This document shows, piece after piece, positions 1 to 8,822 of a stretch of DNA of 64,000 bases. Every line of letters begins with the position of its first letter. Position 1 is the stretch's first letter. Origin of the DNA: Chromatiales bacterium. GTDB taxonomy: Bacteria; Pseudomonadota; Gammaproteobacteria; SpSt-1174. A model generated the notes under the pieces. That model saw only the letters and a list, made by a program, of their open reading frames with translations, had not been told where the DNA came from and searched no databases. Position numbers and translations under genes: made by a program. Location: the NCBI GenBank assembly GCA_014762505.1, contig JABURS010000028.1, positions 56,107 to 120,106 of the forward strand. The letters are read 5' to 3'.

Positions 1-1233
1 GCCCCAGGCCGGGCGTACGTTGAAGTCCCGTTGTATCAGGTTGGAGACGAGGTGGGCGGTGCGTGTGACCAGCGGCATGTCCTGATCGGCGGCGGTGGGC
101 GCTGGCTGCGCGTAGCGAGGCGCGGTGGCACCGATCAGCACGGTACGATCGCGGAAGCGCTCGGCGGGTACGCGGCCGTCAAGGACATCGACGAAGCTGT
201 GGGTCTCGATGGCCCGTCCGCCCCGATAGGCCGGATGGATGGCCAGGTCCGGGCCGGTGCGATAGAAAACGGGACCCAGGTGCAGGCCGCGTCCCGGTTC
301 CACCGTTACGTCGGCCGGGGTCAGGCCGAGCTCACGCAGGGCCAGCAGCAGGGCCAGTGACGGGTAGTAGCGGTCACCCCAGGCCGCGGCCAGGGGTTCC
401 TGCTGGATCTCCTCGATGCGCCAGGGGGTGCCCGAGACATGACCGATACCGGCAGCGGCACGGCCCAGCCGGTCGAAAGGCAGGGCCGCCTCACGCAGGG
501 AGGGGGCGGGCGGCCCGCTGAGCGGGGGGAGTGGTTCGGCCGGGCCCGCGGCCAGTGCCATGCGGGTGACGGTGCCCGGTAGCGGGCCGCGGTTGCCGTC
601 GCCACCACCGCTCTCGCGGAACTCCATGGCCAGCAGGACGTTGCCAAGGCGCTCGATGCGGGCGGCGAGCCGGGCGTCGGCATCGAGGTAGTGGCGCATT
701 TGCCGCAGGTAGTCGAGCAGGGCGCCGGCATCGGCGGCAGCCGCCCCGCCCAGGCTGGACTCGGCGAGGAAGCGGCGCAGGGCCGCGAGCTCCTCCGGAC
801 CCTGCGCACCCAGGCGGGACTCCAGTGCCTCGATGCGGGCGCCGAGTTCCACCACCTCCTGCGACAGGCCGGGTAGTGAAGAACGGTCGATGAAGGCGAG
901 CAGGTCGACGACGATGTCTGCCCCCGGGTCGGCCTGGGGGCGCAGGAACAGGGGGACAAAGGCGATGCTGCGGGGTGGAGCGGCTTCCAGGGTGCGCAGC
1001 AGCTCGTTATAGCGGCTGCGTGGCCAGGGCCAGGGACCGAGGGCGTCGAGGCTGGGTTCGTCGATGGCGATGATGGCGACGCGATCGCTGGGCGGGGCGC
1101 TGGACAGCCGCACGCCCCAGTCGTAGGTGGACTGGTCCAGGGGGGCGAAAAACCCGTACTGCGCGAGTGCGAGGATCGCCACCGTCATGACCGCGCCAAC
1201 GAACCAGTCGGCGGTCCAGAACGCCGTTTTCAT
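1..1233 (-). CDS. CHASE2 domain protein, C-terminus cut off by the window edge
   Basis: A reading frame on the minus strand starts at 1233 and stays open to base 1, giving 411 residues with no stop, so the C-terminal output domain is outside the window. An N-terminal hydrophobic segment (about residues 8-28) is followed by an extracytoplasmic-type region with the CHASE2 signature 'DRVAIIAIDEPSLDALGPWPWPR' type block (positions about 54-76), a later 'GHVSGTPW' stretch, and a 'RTVLIGATAP' block near residue 380, which is where CHASE2 domains end before their membrane helices. CHASE2 proteins are sensors that carry kinase, cyclase, histidine kinase or GGDEF output domains; which one applies here cannot be seen. 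An in-frame ATG at 1248 is an alternative start. The gene lies 122 bp downstream of mltD on the same strand. Confidence 0.75.
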   Translation of the reverse strand, partial: MKTAFWTADWFVGAVMTVAILALAQYGFFAPLDQSTYDWGVRLSSAPPSDRVAIIAIDEPSLDALGPWPWPRSRYNELLRTLEAAPPRSIAFVPLFLRPQADPGADIVVDLLAFIDRSSLPGLSQEVVELGARIEALESRLGAQGPEELAALRRFLAESSLGGAAAADAGALLDYLRQMRHYLDADARLAARIERLGNVLLAMEFRESGGGDGNRGPLPGTVTRMALAAGPAEPLPPLSGPPAPSLREAALPFDRLGRAAAGIGHVSGTPWRIEEIQQEPLAAAWGDRYYPSLALLLALRELGLTPADVTVEPGRGLHLGPVFYRTGPDLAIHPAYRGGRAIETHSFVDVLDGRVPAERFRDRTVLIGATAPRYAQPAPTAADQDMPLVTRTAHLVSNLIQRDFNVRPAWG

Positions 1234-1355
1234 GGGCGGCCCGTCCATCGTCGGGCGTGACCCCGTTTGCCAGCACGGTGTTTCATGCGCGTATCTTCGG
1301 CGTGGGCCAACGGCCGGTCCTGTCCGGCGAGGCGGGGCAGGGCACGCGGGGGCGG

Positions 1356-2996
1356 TCAGCCACTGAGGTCGGTGACGTCGACATAGAGGGTGAGGCGCTG
1401 CCCCGGGCGCAGCAGGTTGCCATCGATGCGGTTCCAGCGCTGGATGTCATCGACCCCGACACTGAAACGCTGGGCGATACGGTACAGCGAATCGCCCTGC
1501 CGCACGGCATAGCTGAGCCGGCGCAGGGTCTGGCCGGGTATCTTCCGGTCGAGGTCCGGCAGGCGCAGGCCGGCCTCCTGGTCGGGGACGGCGGCGTCCC
1601 GCACCCAGATGATGAGCCGGTCGCCGGCACGCAGGGTGTCGCGCGGAGCCATGCCGTTCCAGCGGGCCAGCTGCTCCACGCTCACCGCATAACGACGCGC
1701 GATGTCCCAGAAGCTGTCGCCCGGCTGTACCTCGTACTGGATGCGGCGACCCTCGCGTTCGACGTTCTGGATGGCGGCGCGACGCTGGTCGGCGGTCAGT
1801 GCATAGTCGCCGGTGGGTCGCTGTGCCACCGGCACCAGCAGATAGTCTCCGGCGCGGATGCTGGTCGAGCGCAGCTGGTTGGAACGCTTGATGACGGATA
1901 CCGTGGTGTCGTAACGCTCGGCGATATGGCCCAGCGTCTCGCCGCTGCGGATGCGATGGCGTTGCCAGGTGACGAGTTGCTCGGCTGGCAGTTTTGCCAG
2001 GGCAGTGTGGAATTCGGTGGCGCGTTCGATGGGCAGCAGCAGGCTGTGTGGCCCGTTGGGGTCGGTGGCCCAGCGGTTGAAGGCCGGGTTGAGCAGGTAG
2101 ATGTCATCCACCTCCATGCCGGCCAGTTCCGCGGCCACGGCGAGGTCCATCTGCCCGGGGAGGGGGACCACGGTGAGGTAGGGTTCGTCGGGGATCGGCC
2201 AGAGGTTCACGCCATGGTGTTCGGGGTCGGTGACCAGGGCCTTGAGCGCCAGCAGCTTGGGGACGTAGTTTTCCGTCTCGCGCGGCAGGTCCAGGTGCCA
2301 GAAGTCGGTGGGACGCCCGCGGGCCTCGTTACGGCGGATGGCACGGCGCACGTTGCCTTCACCGGCGTTGTAGGCGGCCAGGGCCAGCAGCCAGTCGCCG
2401 TCGAAGTACTTGTGCAGGTACTGCAGGTAGTCAAGTGCGGCTCGCGTCGACTCGACCACGTCACGGCGGCCGTCGTACCACCAGTTCTGCTTCAGGCCGA
2501 AGCGCCGGCCGGTGGCGGGGATGAACTGCCAGAGGCCCGCAGCCCGGCCATGGGAGTAGGCGTAGGGGATGTAGGCGCTCTCGACGATGGGCAGCAGGGC
2601 GAGCTCCGTCGGCATGTCGCGCTGTTCGAGTTCGTCGAGGATGAAATGCAGGTAGGGTTCCGAGCGGGCGCTGACACGCTCGATGAAGTCGATGCGGCAG
2701 CGATGCCAGTCCAGGTGGGACTGGACACGCAGCTCGTTGAGGCCGTCCTCCAGCTGGAAGCCGCGGCGCACCCGTGGCCAGATGTCCTGCGAGGCCTCGA
2801 AGGCGGTGAGCCCCGTGCCGCCCTCGACGTTCAGGTCGGGGAAGGGCGCCTGTTCCTCGGTCTCGGCGATCTGCGGGTCCAGTTCGCGGCTCTGTTCCGC
2901 GGCCGGGTTGGTGCTGGCGTCCGGCTGGCCGGCGGGCTGGCTGGCGCAGCCGGCGAGCAGTCCGGCCAGGAGGAGAAAAATGCTGATGCGTATCAT
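1356..2996 (-). CDS. mltD: Membrane-bound lytic murein transglycosylase D
   Basis: This 546-residue lipoprotein cleaves the glycan strands of peptidoglycan, forming 1,6-anhydromuramyl ends, at the periplasmic side of a membrane. The N-terminus is a lipoprotein signal with lipobox LLAGC and Cys17 as the lipidated residue. The SLT domain lies at about 120-260, with catalytic Glu139 in 'LLPIVESAYIPYA' and the family blocks 'AAGLWQFIPATGR' (152-164) and 'ALAAYNAGEGNV' (205-216). Three LysM peptidoglycan-binding repeats follow at about 347-390, 420-465 and 496-540. Three LysM repeats rather than the two of E. coli MltD is a modest difference. It is transcribed divergently from the yafS-rnhA-dnaQ block, as in many gammaproteobacteria. 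Confidence 0.95.
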   Translation of the reverse strand: MIRISIFLLLAGLLAGCASQPAGQPDASTNPAAEQSRELDPQIAETEEQAPFPDLNVEGGTGLTAFEASQDIWPRVRRGFQLEDGLNELRVQSHLDWHRCRIDFIERVSARSEPYLHFILDELEQRDMPTELALLPIVESAYIPYAYSHGRAAGLWQFIPATGRRFGLKQNWWYDGRRDVVESTRAALDYLQYLHKYFDGDWLLALAAYNAGEGNVRRAIRRNEARGRPTDFWHLDLPRETENYVPKLLALKALVTDPEHHGVNLWPIPDEPYLTVVPLPGQMDLAVAAELAGMEVDDIYLLNPAFNRWATDPNGPHSLLLPIERATEFHTALAKLPAEQLVTWQRHRIRSGETLGHIAERYDTTVSVIKRSNQLRSTSIRAGDYLLVPVAQRPTGDYALTADQRRAAIQNVEREGRRIQYEVQPGDSFWDIARRYAVSVEQLARWNGMAPRDTLRAGDRLIIWVRDAAVPDQEAGLRLPDLDRKIPGQTLRRLSYAVRQGDSLYRIAQRFSVGVDDIQRWNRIDGNLLRPGQRLTLYVDVTDLSG

Positions 2997-3213
2997 GGTT
3001 GGCCGCTGTTGTTAACGTTTGGGCTTAGCTTATCCCGACTGACTCGACGGCAACAAGAGACGTGGCGCCCAGTTCGGGGCCTGACAGCAGGTCCCTCCAT
3101 GGCGTTTCGTGAAGCAATGGCGCTATGCTTGGTGCTGATGAGGAGGGACTGACGGTTTAGTTGGCATGAGACGCAGACTCGGTATCCGGTGCCAGGGAGA
3201 CTCACAGTCGGCT

Positions 3214-3912
3214 ATGCACGGACTGCGGGCCTGGTATGCCGCCGATCCGGGGCAGGCCCTGCTCGATGGCCTGCAGCAGCACCTCGATGCCTGGGTGCCG
3301 GAACTCTTCGGCTACCACGCGCTGCAGATCGGCGACCTGGCACCGGGGCGTGACCTGCTGGCGGCGAGCCGGATCCGGCATCGGCTGATGATCGATCCGG
3401 TGCCTGGCCAGGGACGGGTCGCTGCACGGGCGGAGCGCCTGCCGGTGGCCGCAGAGACGGTAGACCTGGTGCTGCTGCCACACGGACTCGAGTTTTCACC
3501 GACCCCTCACGAGATCCTGCGCGAGATCGATCGCGTGCTGGTCCCGGAAGGGCACCTGATCCTCGCAGTCTTCAATCCGCTGAGCCTCTATGGCGGTCTG
3601 CGCCTGGCCCTGGGCTGGCGGGGACGCGCCCCCTGGTGTGGCCGTTTCTATGGGGCCTGGCGGGTGCGCGACTGGCTTTCACTGCTGGGGTTCGATACCC
3701 TGCGCTGCCAGTCCTACGGCTTCCGGCTTCCGTTGGGTGACAGGCAGCAGCTGCAGCTCATGGAGCGCCTTGGCGAACGCTGGACACCCTATCTCGGCGG
3801 TGTCTCGCTGATCCTGGCGCGCAAGCGGGTGGCCACGCTCACGCCCATTCGTCCCCGCTGGCGACCGGGCAAGGGGATCCTGCGCGGTGGCCTGACGCAG
3901 CCCACGCCCTGA
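3214..3912 (+). CDS. YafS-like class I SAM-dependent methyltransferase
   Basis: The 232-residue protein resembles E. coli YafS, a predicted methyltransferase of unknown substrate, in sequence and position (between mltD and rnhA). The recognisable part is the middle: 'VDLVLLPHGLEF' and 'EILREIDRVLVPEGHLIL' (about residues 87-115) correspond to methyltransferase strands 4 and 5, followed by 'FNPLSLYGG' and a 'DWLSLLGFD' block. The glycine-rich SAM motif I is degenerate, as in YafS. I chose ATG 3214, preceded by CAGGGAGA; an upstream in-frame ATG at 3166 would add 16 residues but its AGGAGG (3141-3146) is too distant. Confidence 0.75.
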   Translation: MHGLRAWYAADPGQALLDGLQQHLDAWVPELFGYHALQIGDLAPGRDLLAASRIRHRLMIDPVPGQGRVAARAERLPVAAETVDLVLLPHGLEFSPTPHEILREIDRVLVPEGHLILAVFNPLSLYGGLRLALGWRGRAPWCGRFYGAWRVRDWLSLLGFDTLRCQSYGFRLPLGDRQQLQLMERLGERWTPYLGGVSLILARKRVATLTPIRPRWRPGKGILRGGLTQPTP

Positions 3913-3954
3913 CCGGCCCGGCCGGCAACCAACCAACCCCTGGAATGCGTATCG

Positions 3955-4401
3955 ATGCAAGATGTGGATATCTATACCGACGGCGCCTGCCGTGGCAATC
4001 CCGGCCCGGGAGGCTGGGGGGCAGTGCTGCGTGCCGGTGGTCACGAAAGGCTGCTGAAGGGGGCCGAGCCCGAGACCACCAACAACCGCATGGAGCTGAT
4101 GGCGGCCATCCAGGCCCTGGAGACCCTCAAGCGCGGCTGCCGTGTGCAGCTCACCACGGATTCGCAGTACGTGCGCAACGGCATCACGCAGTGGATGGCC
4201 AACTGGAAGAAGCGCGGGTGGAAGACCGCGGACCGCAAGCCGGTGAAGAACCAGGACCTGTGGGAGCGTCTGGACAGCGCGGTCTCGCGCCACGAGGTCC
4301 ATTGGCACTGGGTGAAGGGACATAGCGGCCATCCCGAGAACGAGATGGCGGATCGCCTGGCTAACGAGGCCATCGACGAGATGATGATGGCCAGCCCCTA
4401 G
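3955..4401 (+). CDS. rnhA: Ribonuclease HI
   Basis: This is a 148-residue RNase H1 that degrades the RNA strand of RNA-DNA hybrids, such as R-loops and Okazaki primers, in the cytoplasm. All catalytic residues are visible: Asp9 (in '[17 protein letters not shown]'), Glu47 ('NNRMELMA'), Asp69 ('TTDSQYV'), His123 ('KGHSGHP') and Asp133 ('EMADRLA'), matching E. coli D10, E48, D70, H124 and D134. The basic '[17 protein letters not shown]' segment is the substrate handle. Length is normal. It sits 24 bp before dnaQ on the same strand. Confidence 0.98.
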   Translation: MQDVDIYTDGACRGNPGPGGWGAVLRAGGHERLLKGAEPETTNNRMELMAAIQALETLKRGCRVQLTTDSQYVRNGITQWMANWKKRGWKTADRKPVKNQDLWERLDSAVSRHEVHWHWVKGHSGHPENEMADRLANEAIDEMMMASP

Positions 4402-4425
4402 CAGCCGACGAGGAGCGACACCGAA

Positions 4426-5130
4426 ATGAGACAGGTTGTACTCGATACCGAAACCACGGGTCTTGAGCACAAGCAGGGCCATCGCATCATCGAGATCGGC
4501 TGCGTGGAGGTGGATAGCCGCCGCCTGACCGGTCGCGATTACCATCAGTACCTGCAGCCCGATCGCGAGATCGACGAAGGCGCGATCGAGGTGCATGGCA
4601 TCACCAACGAGTTTCTCGCCGACAAGCCGCGCATCGCGGACGTGATCGAGGACTTCCTCGACTTCGTGCGCGGCGCCGAGCTCATCATCCACAACGCCCC
4701 CTTCGACGTCGGCTTCATCAATGCCGAGCTCGAGCGGCTGGGGGCCGAGTGGGGGCGCATCGAAGACTACTGCACCATCACCGATACCCTGGCCATGGCC
4801 CGCCAGATGCACCCGGGGCAGCGCAACAGCCTGGATGCCCTGTGCAAGCGCTACGAGATCGACAACTCGCATCGACAGTTGCATGGCGCGCTGCTCGACG
4901 CCCGCATCCTGGCCGACGTCTACCTGAGCATGACGGGCGGACAGACGCTCCTGTCGCTGGGGGCGGAGGCCGAGTCGGGGCCGAGCGAGGTGGGGGGGAT
5001 TCGTCGCCTGCCGGCCGATCGTCCGCGCCTGCGCGTGCTGCGGGCGAGCGATGCCGAGCGCGAGGCGCACGAGGCGCGCCTGGCCGCCATCGAGAAGGCG
5101 GCCGGCACCTGCCTGTGGAAGGACGCGTAG
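4426..5130 (+). CDS. dnaQ: DNA polymerase III epsilon subunit (3'-5' proofreading exonuclease)
   Basis: The 234-residue protein is the proofreading subunit of the replicative polymerase. It has the DEDDh exonuclease set: Asp7 and Glu9 in 'VLDTETTG', Asp94 in 'NAPFDVGFINAEL', His153 and Asp158 in 'LHGALLDARILADVY'. A beta-clamp binding motif, QTLLSL at 173-178, follows the exonuclease domain where E. coli has QTSMAF, and the remaining C-terminal tail would bind the alpha subunit. Start chosen at ATG 4426, preceded by GAGGAGCGA. It follows rnhA; in E. coli the same two genes are adjacent but divergent, here they are co-directional. Confidence 0.98.
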   Translation: MRQVVLDTETTGLEHKQGHRIIEIGCVEVDSRRLTGRDYHQYLQPDREIDEGAIEVHGITNEFLADKPRIADVIEDFLDFVRGAELIIHNAPFDVGFINAELERLGAEWGRIEDYCTITDTLAMARQMHPGQRNSLDALCKRYEIDNSHRQLHGALLDARILADVYLSMTGGQTLLSLGAEAESGPSEVGGIRRLPADRPRLRVLRASDAEREAHEARLAAIEKAAGTCLWKDA

Positions 5131-5145
5131 CCGGCGCGCTGCGGG

Positions 5146-5625
5146 TCAGTTGGCCTTCAGCAGGCGCTGCTTCTCGCGATTCCAGTCGCGTTCCTTCTCC
5201 ACGGCACGCTTGTCGTGCTGTTTCTTGCCCTTGCCCACGCCGATCTCGAGCTTGGCGCGACCGCGCTTCCAGTAGAGCTTGAGCGGCACCACCGCATAGC
5301 CCTCGCGTTCCACCGCGCCGATCAGCTTGCTGATCTCGTGGGCGTGCAGCAGCAGCTTGCGCGTGCGCGTGGCATCCGGATGGACATGGGTGGAGGCGGA
5401 GAGCAGGGGCGAGATGTGTGCGCCGAACAGCCAGGCCTCGCCGTTCTTGATCAGCACGTAGCTCTCCTTGAGCTGCACGCGGCCATCGCGCAGGCTCTTC
5501 ACCTCCCAGCCCTCCAGGGCCAGGCCGGCCTCGTAGGTGTCCTCGATGAAGTAGTCGTGGCGGGCCGTCTTGTTCAGCGCGATCACGCTGCCGGCATTCT
5601 GCGGTTTCTTGTCCTTTTTGCTCAT
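5146..5625 (-). CDS. smpB: SsrA-binding protein SmpB
   Basis: The 159-residue SmpB binds tmRNA and delivers it to stalled ribosomes in trans-translation. The sequence starts MSKKDKK and contains '[19 protein letters not shown]', '[20 protein letters not shown]' blocks, the 'HAHEI' region, and the C-terminal tail '[15 protein letters not shown]' that folds into the decoding centre. The frame stays open upstream, but homology begins at 5625. A TATAAT on the minus strand at 5637-5632 lies so close to the start that a transcript from it would be almost leaderless; no matching -35 was found. Convergent with dnaQ, with 15 bp between stops. Confidence 0.97.
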   Translation of the reverse strand: MSKKDKKPQNAGSVIALNKTARHDYFIEDTYEAGLALEGWEVKSLRDGRVQLKESYVLIKNGEAWLFGAHISPLLSASTHVHPDATRTRKLLLHAHEISKLIGAVEREGYAVVPLKLYWKRGRAKLEIGVGKGKKQHDKRAVEKERDWNREKQRLLKAN

Positions 5626-5812
5626 GGGCGCATTATACGTGACTTCGTCATTGCGGCAGCAGGAAAAGCAGGTGTCGACTCCCGCATGCCACCATGCAAG
5701 TTGAGGCCTTATGCAAAATTCCCCAAAATGGCGACTGATTTTGCTCGAGGTCTGCGATGGCAGGCGATCATGACGGCGTGACCCCCGGTCCGCCAGGGGG
5801 GAATGACAGGCA

Positions 5813-7189
5813 ATGAGCAGTCCACGCAGATCGATACACGGGCAGTGGTCCTCGCGGCTCGCCTTCGTGCTGGCGGCCACCGGTTCGGCCGTCGGGCTCG
5901 GCAACATCTGGAAGTTCCCCTACATCACCGGCGAGTATGGCGGCGGGGCCTTCGTGCTGGTGTACCTGCTGTGCATCGCCGTGATCGGTGTGCCCATCAT
6001 GATCGCCGAGGTGCTGCGCGGCCGGCGTGGCCGGCAGAGCCCGATGAACACCATGCGCGATCTCGCGCACGAGGCCGGCCGCAACTCGATCTGGCGCTGG
6101 ATCGGCTGGATGGGCGTGCTGGCCGGGTTCCTGATCCTCTCCTATTACAGCGTGGTGGCCGGCGTGGCACTGGGTTACACCGTGCGCGCCGGGCTCGGCA
6201 GCTTCGAGGCGGTGAGCAGTGCCGGCGCGCACGCACTCTTCAAGGAGTTCATCGGTGACCCCGAGCGCCTGCTGGCCTGGCATACCCTGTTCATGGTGAT
6301 GACCATGGTGGTGGTCTCCCGCGGGGTGCGCTCCGGGCTCGAGCGCGCCGTGACCTTTCTCATGCCCGGCCTGTTCATCATCCTGGTGCTGCTGATCGGC
6401 TACGCCATGGCCCAGGGGCAGTTCATGGAGGGCCTGCGTTTCATGTTCGCGCCCGACTTCAGCAAGCTCTCCAGCGAGGCGGTGCTGGTGGCGATGGGGC
6501 ACGCCTTCTTCACGCTCTCGCTGGGCATGGGCGCCATCATGATGTACGGCTCCTATCTCTCGTCGAAGACCTCCATCACCCGCGTGTGCATCACCGTGGC
6601 GGGACTGGACACGCTGGTGGCGCTGATGGCGGGCCTGGCGATCTTCCCCATCGTCTTCGCCAATGCCATGGACCCCGGCGCCGGCTTCGGGCTGGTATTC
6701 CTCAGCCTGCCCATCGCCTTCGGGCAGATGCCCATGGGCACCCTGTTTGCCACGCTGTTCTTTCTCCTACTGGTATTCGCGGCCTGGAGCTCGGCCATCT
6801 CGCTGATCGAGCCGGCGGTGGCCTGGCTGGTGGAGAACCATGGTATGGGGCGTGGCCGGGCGTCCGTACTGGTCGGTGGCATCGCCTGGGCGCTGGGCCT
6901 GGTGACGGTGCTGTCCTTCAACCACTGGGCCTTCGAGTTCCGCTTCGCCGGCCAGGTGAAGGAGACCGGCATGTTCGACGTGCTGGACATCCTCACCTCC
7001 AGCATCATGCTGCCGCTGGGCGGGCTGTTCATCGCCATCTTTGCCGGCTGGATCATGACCCGCAAATCGGTACGCGAGGAACTGCGGCTGGAAGACGGCC
7101 CGGGCTTCAAGCTGTGGTATGTGCTCGTGCGTTTCGTGGCGCCCATCGGTATCCTAGTGGTCTTCCTCAACCTGATAGGCCTGATCTGA
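5813..7189 (+). CDS. Sodium-dependent transporter, neurotransmitter:sodium symporter (SNF) family
   Basis: The 458-residue integral membrane protein has about 11-12 hydrophobic helices. The TM1 signature '[20 protein letters not shown]' with its unwound GLGN-type Na+/substrate site is clear, followed by the TM2 '[12 protein letters not shown]' block; '[12 protein letters not shown]' marks TM6. Bacterial family members such as LeuT and MhsT import amino acids with Na+, so an amino-acid substrate is likely but not shown. The gene lies between smpB and ratA and ends 6 bp before ratA, suggesting cotranscription. It is not a usual member of this neighbourhood. Confidence 0.9.
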   Translation: MSSPRRSIHGQWSSRLAFVLAATGSAVGLGNIWKFPYITGEYGGGAFVLVYLLCIAVIGVPIMIAEVLRGRRGRQSPMNTMRDLAHEAGRNSIWRWIGWMGVLAGFLILSYYSVVAGVALGYTVRAGLGSFEAVSSAGAHALFKEFIGDPERLLAWHTLFMVMTMVVVSRGVRSGLERAVTFLMPGLFIILVLLIGYAMAQGQFMEGLRFMFAPDFSKLSSEAVLVAMGHAFFTLSLGMGAIMMYGSYLSSKTSITRVCITVAGLDTLVALMAGLAIFPIVFANAMDPGAGFGLVFLSLPIAFGQMPMGTLFATLFFLLLVFAAWSSAISLIEPAVAWLVENHGMGRGRASVLVGGIAWALGLVTVLSFNHWAFEFRFAGQVKETGMFDVLDILTSSIMLPLGGLFIAIFAGWIMTRKSVREELRLEDGPGFKLWYVLVRFVAPIGILVVFLNLIGLI

Positions 7190-7195
7190 CAGCCC

Positions 7196-7636
7196 ATGCC
7201 GACGATTAGTCGCAGCGCCCTGGTACCGTATTCGCCGCAGGACATGTACGCCCTGGTGGATGACATTCCTGCCTATCCGCAGTTCCTGCCCTGGTGCCGT
7301 CGCGCCGAGGAGGCGCATCGCGACGAGGACGAGGTGCAGGCCACCATCGAACTCGCCAAGGGCAGCCTCAACAAGGCCTTTACCACGCGCAACCGCCTGC
7401 AGCACGGCAAGATGATCGAGATGCGCCTGGTGGAGGGGCCGTTCAAGCACCTGGAGGGCTTCTGGCGTTTCGATGCCCTGGAAGGGGGCGAGGCCTGCAA
7501 GGTCTCGCTGGATCTGGACTTCGAGTTTTCCAACCGCCTGGTGGGGATGGCCATCGGTCCCATCTTCAACCAGGTGGCCAATACCCTGGTCGACGCCTTC
7601 GTCTCCCGTGCCCGCGAGGTCTACGGTGCCCGCTGA
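7196..7636 (+). CDS. ratA: RatA / Coq10-like START-domain protein
   Basis: The 146-residue protein belongs to the SRPBCC/START superfamily with the family opening 'SRSALVPYSPQDMYALVDDIPAYPQFLPWC'-type block at residues 4-33, then 'FTTRNRL', 'FKHLEGFWRF' and 'FEFSNRLVG'. Family members are described either as ubiquinone-binding Coq10 homologues or, in E. coli, as RatA, which interferes with 70S ribosome assembly; the sequence does not decide between these. It overlaps the downstream rnfH gene, the same pair as E. coli ratA-ratB. Confidence 0.9.
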   Translation: MPTISRSALVPYSPQDMYALVDDIPAYPQFLPWCRRAEEAHRDEDEVQATIELAKGSLNKAFTTRNRLQHGKMIEMRLVEGPFKHLEGFWRFDALEGGEACKVSLDLDFEFSNRLVGMAIGPIFNQVANTLVDAFVSRAREVYGAR

Positions 7637-7967
7637 GCTGATGCCGGTGGAGGTCGCCTATGCGCGCCCGGACGAGCAGGTGATCATCGCCCTGGACGTG
7701 GAGCCTGGTACTACCGTGGAGGCGGCCATCAGGGCCTCGGGCATGCTCGAGCGCTTTGCCGAGATCGACCTGGCGCAGAACAAGGTCGGGATCTTCGGCA
7801 AGCTCACCAGGCTCAATACCGAACTGCGGCCGAAGGACCGGGTGGAGATCTATCGCGCCCTGATCGCCGATCCCAAGGAGGTGCGCAAGCAGCGCGCCGC
7901 CGCAGGCAAGCGCATGAAGAAGGGCGGGGGCGATCTCGCCGACGGGGAGAAGGGCGGGGACGACTAG
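7626..7967 (+). CDS. rnfH: RnfH family ubiquitin-fold protein
   Basis: A 113-residue small protein of the RnfH (RatB) family, a beta-grasp fold of unclear biochemical role. The diagnostic stretches are 'VEVAYARPDEQ', 'VEAAIRASGML', 'DLAQNKVGIFGKL' and 'DRVEIYRALIADPKEVRKQR'. I prefer the GTG at 7626 because it reproduces the N-terminal spacing of the E. coli protein and overlaps the ratA stop by 11 bp; ATG 7641 is the alternative. The C-terminal tail is longer and richer in Lys and Gly than in E. coli. Confidence 0.88.
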   Translation: MPAELMPVEVAYARPDEQVIIALDVEPGTTVEAAIRASGMLERFAEIDLAQNKVGIFGKLTRLNTELRPKDRVEIYRALIADPKEVRKQRAAAGKRMKKGGGDLADGEKGGDD

Positions 7968-7991
7968 CCGTCGTGTACCGCCGGCGGATCC

Positions 7992-8306
7992 TCAGCGCTG
8001 GATGCGCGCGACGCGATCGCCCTCGAAGTAGAGCGTGAGGTGACGCGATTCGGGCTCGCCATTGCCCGGCTTAAGGTAATAGACGTAGTCCCAGCGATCG
8101 GCATGGAAGGGGTCGGTGAGCATGGGCGAGCCGAGCAGGAAGGTGACCTGCTCGCGCGACATCCCCTCCCGTATCTTGGCGATATCCTCCGCCACCAGCG
8201 CATTGCCCTGTTGCACGTCGAGCTTGTGTACCGAGAAGAGCTCGCAGCCCGAGAGCAGGATGCTTGCCAGAATAATGGTAGAAATGAGAAGCTGTCGCAT
8301 ATCCAT
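7992..8306 (-). CDS. bamE: Outer membrane protein assembly factor BamE
   Basis: The 104-residue lipoprotein is a component of the BAM complex that inserts beta-barrel proteins in the outer membrane. It has a lipobox LLSGC, then the SmpA/OmlA domain with 'VHKLDVQQGN', 'KIREGMSREQVTFLLGSP' and 'DRWDYVYYL' blocks. Initiation at the second Met (8300) is equally possible. Convergent with rnfH and divergent from fur. Confidence 0.95.
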   Translation of the reverse strand: MDMRQLLISTIILASILLSGCELFSVHKLDVQQGNALVAEDIAKIREGMSREQVTFLLGSPMLTDPFHADRWDYVYYLKPGNGEPESRHLTLYFEGDRVARIQR

Positions 8307-8312
8307 GAAGCG

Positions 8313-8342
8313 TCGTTAATCGGCGAACGGCAGATGATAATC
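8313..8342 (+). promoter_or_regulatory. Possible fur promoter with partial Fur-box core
   Basis: The short bamE-fur divergent region contains GATAAT (8336-8341) as a candidate -10, with a poor TCGTTA -35 at 8313-8318 (17-bp spacer). The 9-mer ATGATAATC (8334-8342) equals the centre of the Fur-box consensus, but the flanks match poorly (about 11 of 19), so autoregulation by Fur is only a suggestion. Confidence 0.3.
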
Positions 8343-8382
8343 GATTAGCGGCTGCGACGATATGGCCGCCCGGGGGCAGAGC

Positions 8383-8802
8383 ATGGAAAGTCAGGACCTG
8401 AAGAAGGCGGGGCTCAAGGTTACCCTGCCGCGCATGAAGATTCTCGAGATCCTCGAGACGGCGGAGACCCATCACCTCACGGCCGAGGACATCTATCGCC
8501 AGCTGCTCGATGCCGGCGAGGAGATCGGTCTGGCGACGATTTATCGCGTGCTCACCCAGTTCGAGTCCGCCGGCCTGGTGACGCGGCATCACTTCGAGAG
8601 CGGGCAGGCCGTGTTCGAGATCGAGCGGGGCGCGCACCACGACCACATCGTCTGCACCCAGTGCGGCAAGGTGGAGGAATTCTTCGACGAGGTGATCGAG
8701 GACCGGCAGAAGGCGGTGGCGAAGGCGCATGGCTTCGAGATCGCCGACCACTCGCTCATCATCTACGGCAAGTGCGTCGACCCGAAGTGTCCGAATCGCT
8801 AG
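8383..8802 (+). CDS. fur: Ferric uptake regulator Fur
   Basis: The 139-residue metal-dependent repressor senses Fe2+ and represses iron-uptake genes. The N-terminal winged helix includes 'AGLKVTLPRMKILEIL' and 'EIGLATIYRVLTQFESAGLV'; the dimerisation half has the metal ligands in 'GAHHDHIVCTQCGKVEEF' and the second Cys pair 'CVDPKC' near the C-terminus. Start at ATG 8383 (MESQDLKK), preceded by GGGGGCAGA. It is placed between bamE and recN, which are adjacent in E. coli, so fur is an insertion in that block. Confidence 0.97.
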   Translation: MESQDLKKAGLKVTLPRMKILEILETAETHHLTAEDIYRQLLDAGEEIGLATIYRVLTQFESAGLVTRHHFESGQAVFEIERGAHHDHIVCTQCGKVEEFFDEVIEDRQKAVAKAHGFEIADHSLIIYGKCVDPKCPNR

Positions 8803-8822
8803 GCGTCAGGCGCGCTACGGGC

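Noticed and set aside
5626..5907. N-terminal extension of smpB
   Set aside because: The frame is open, but homology begins at MSKKDKK and the extension has no family resemblance and overlaps the symporter start.
8334..8342. Complete Fur box upstream of fur
   Set aside because: Only the central nine bases match; the flanks fail, so it is listed only as a weak regulatory candidate.
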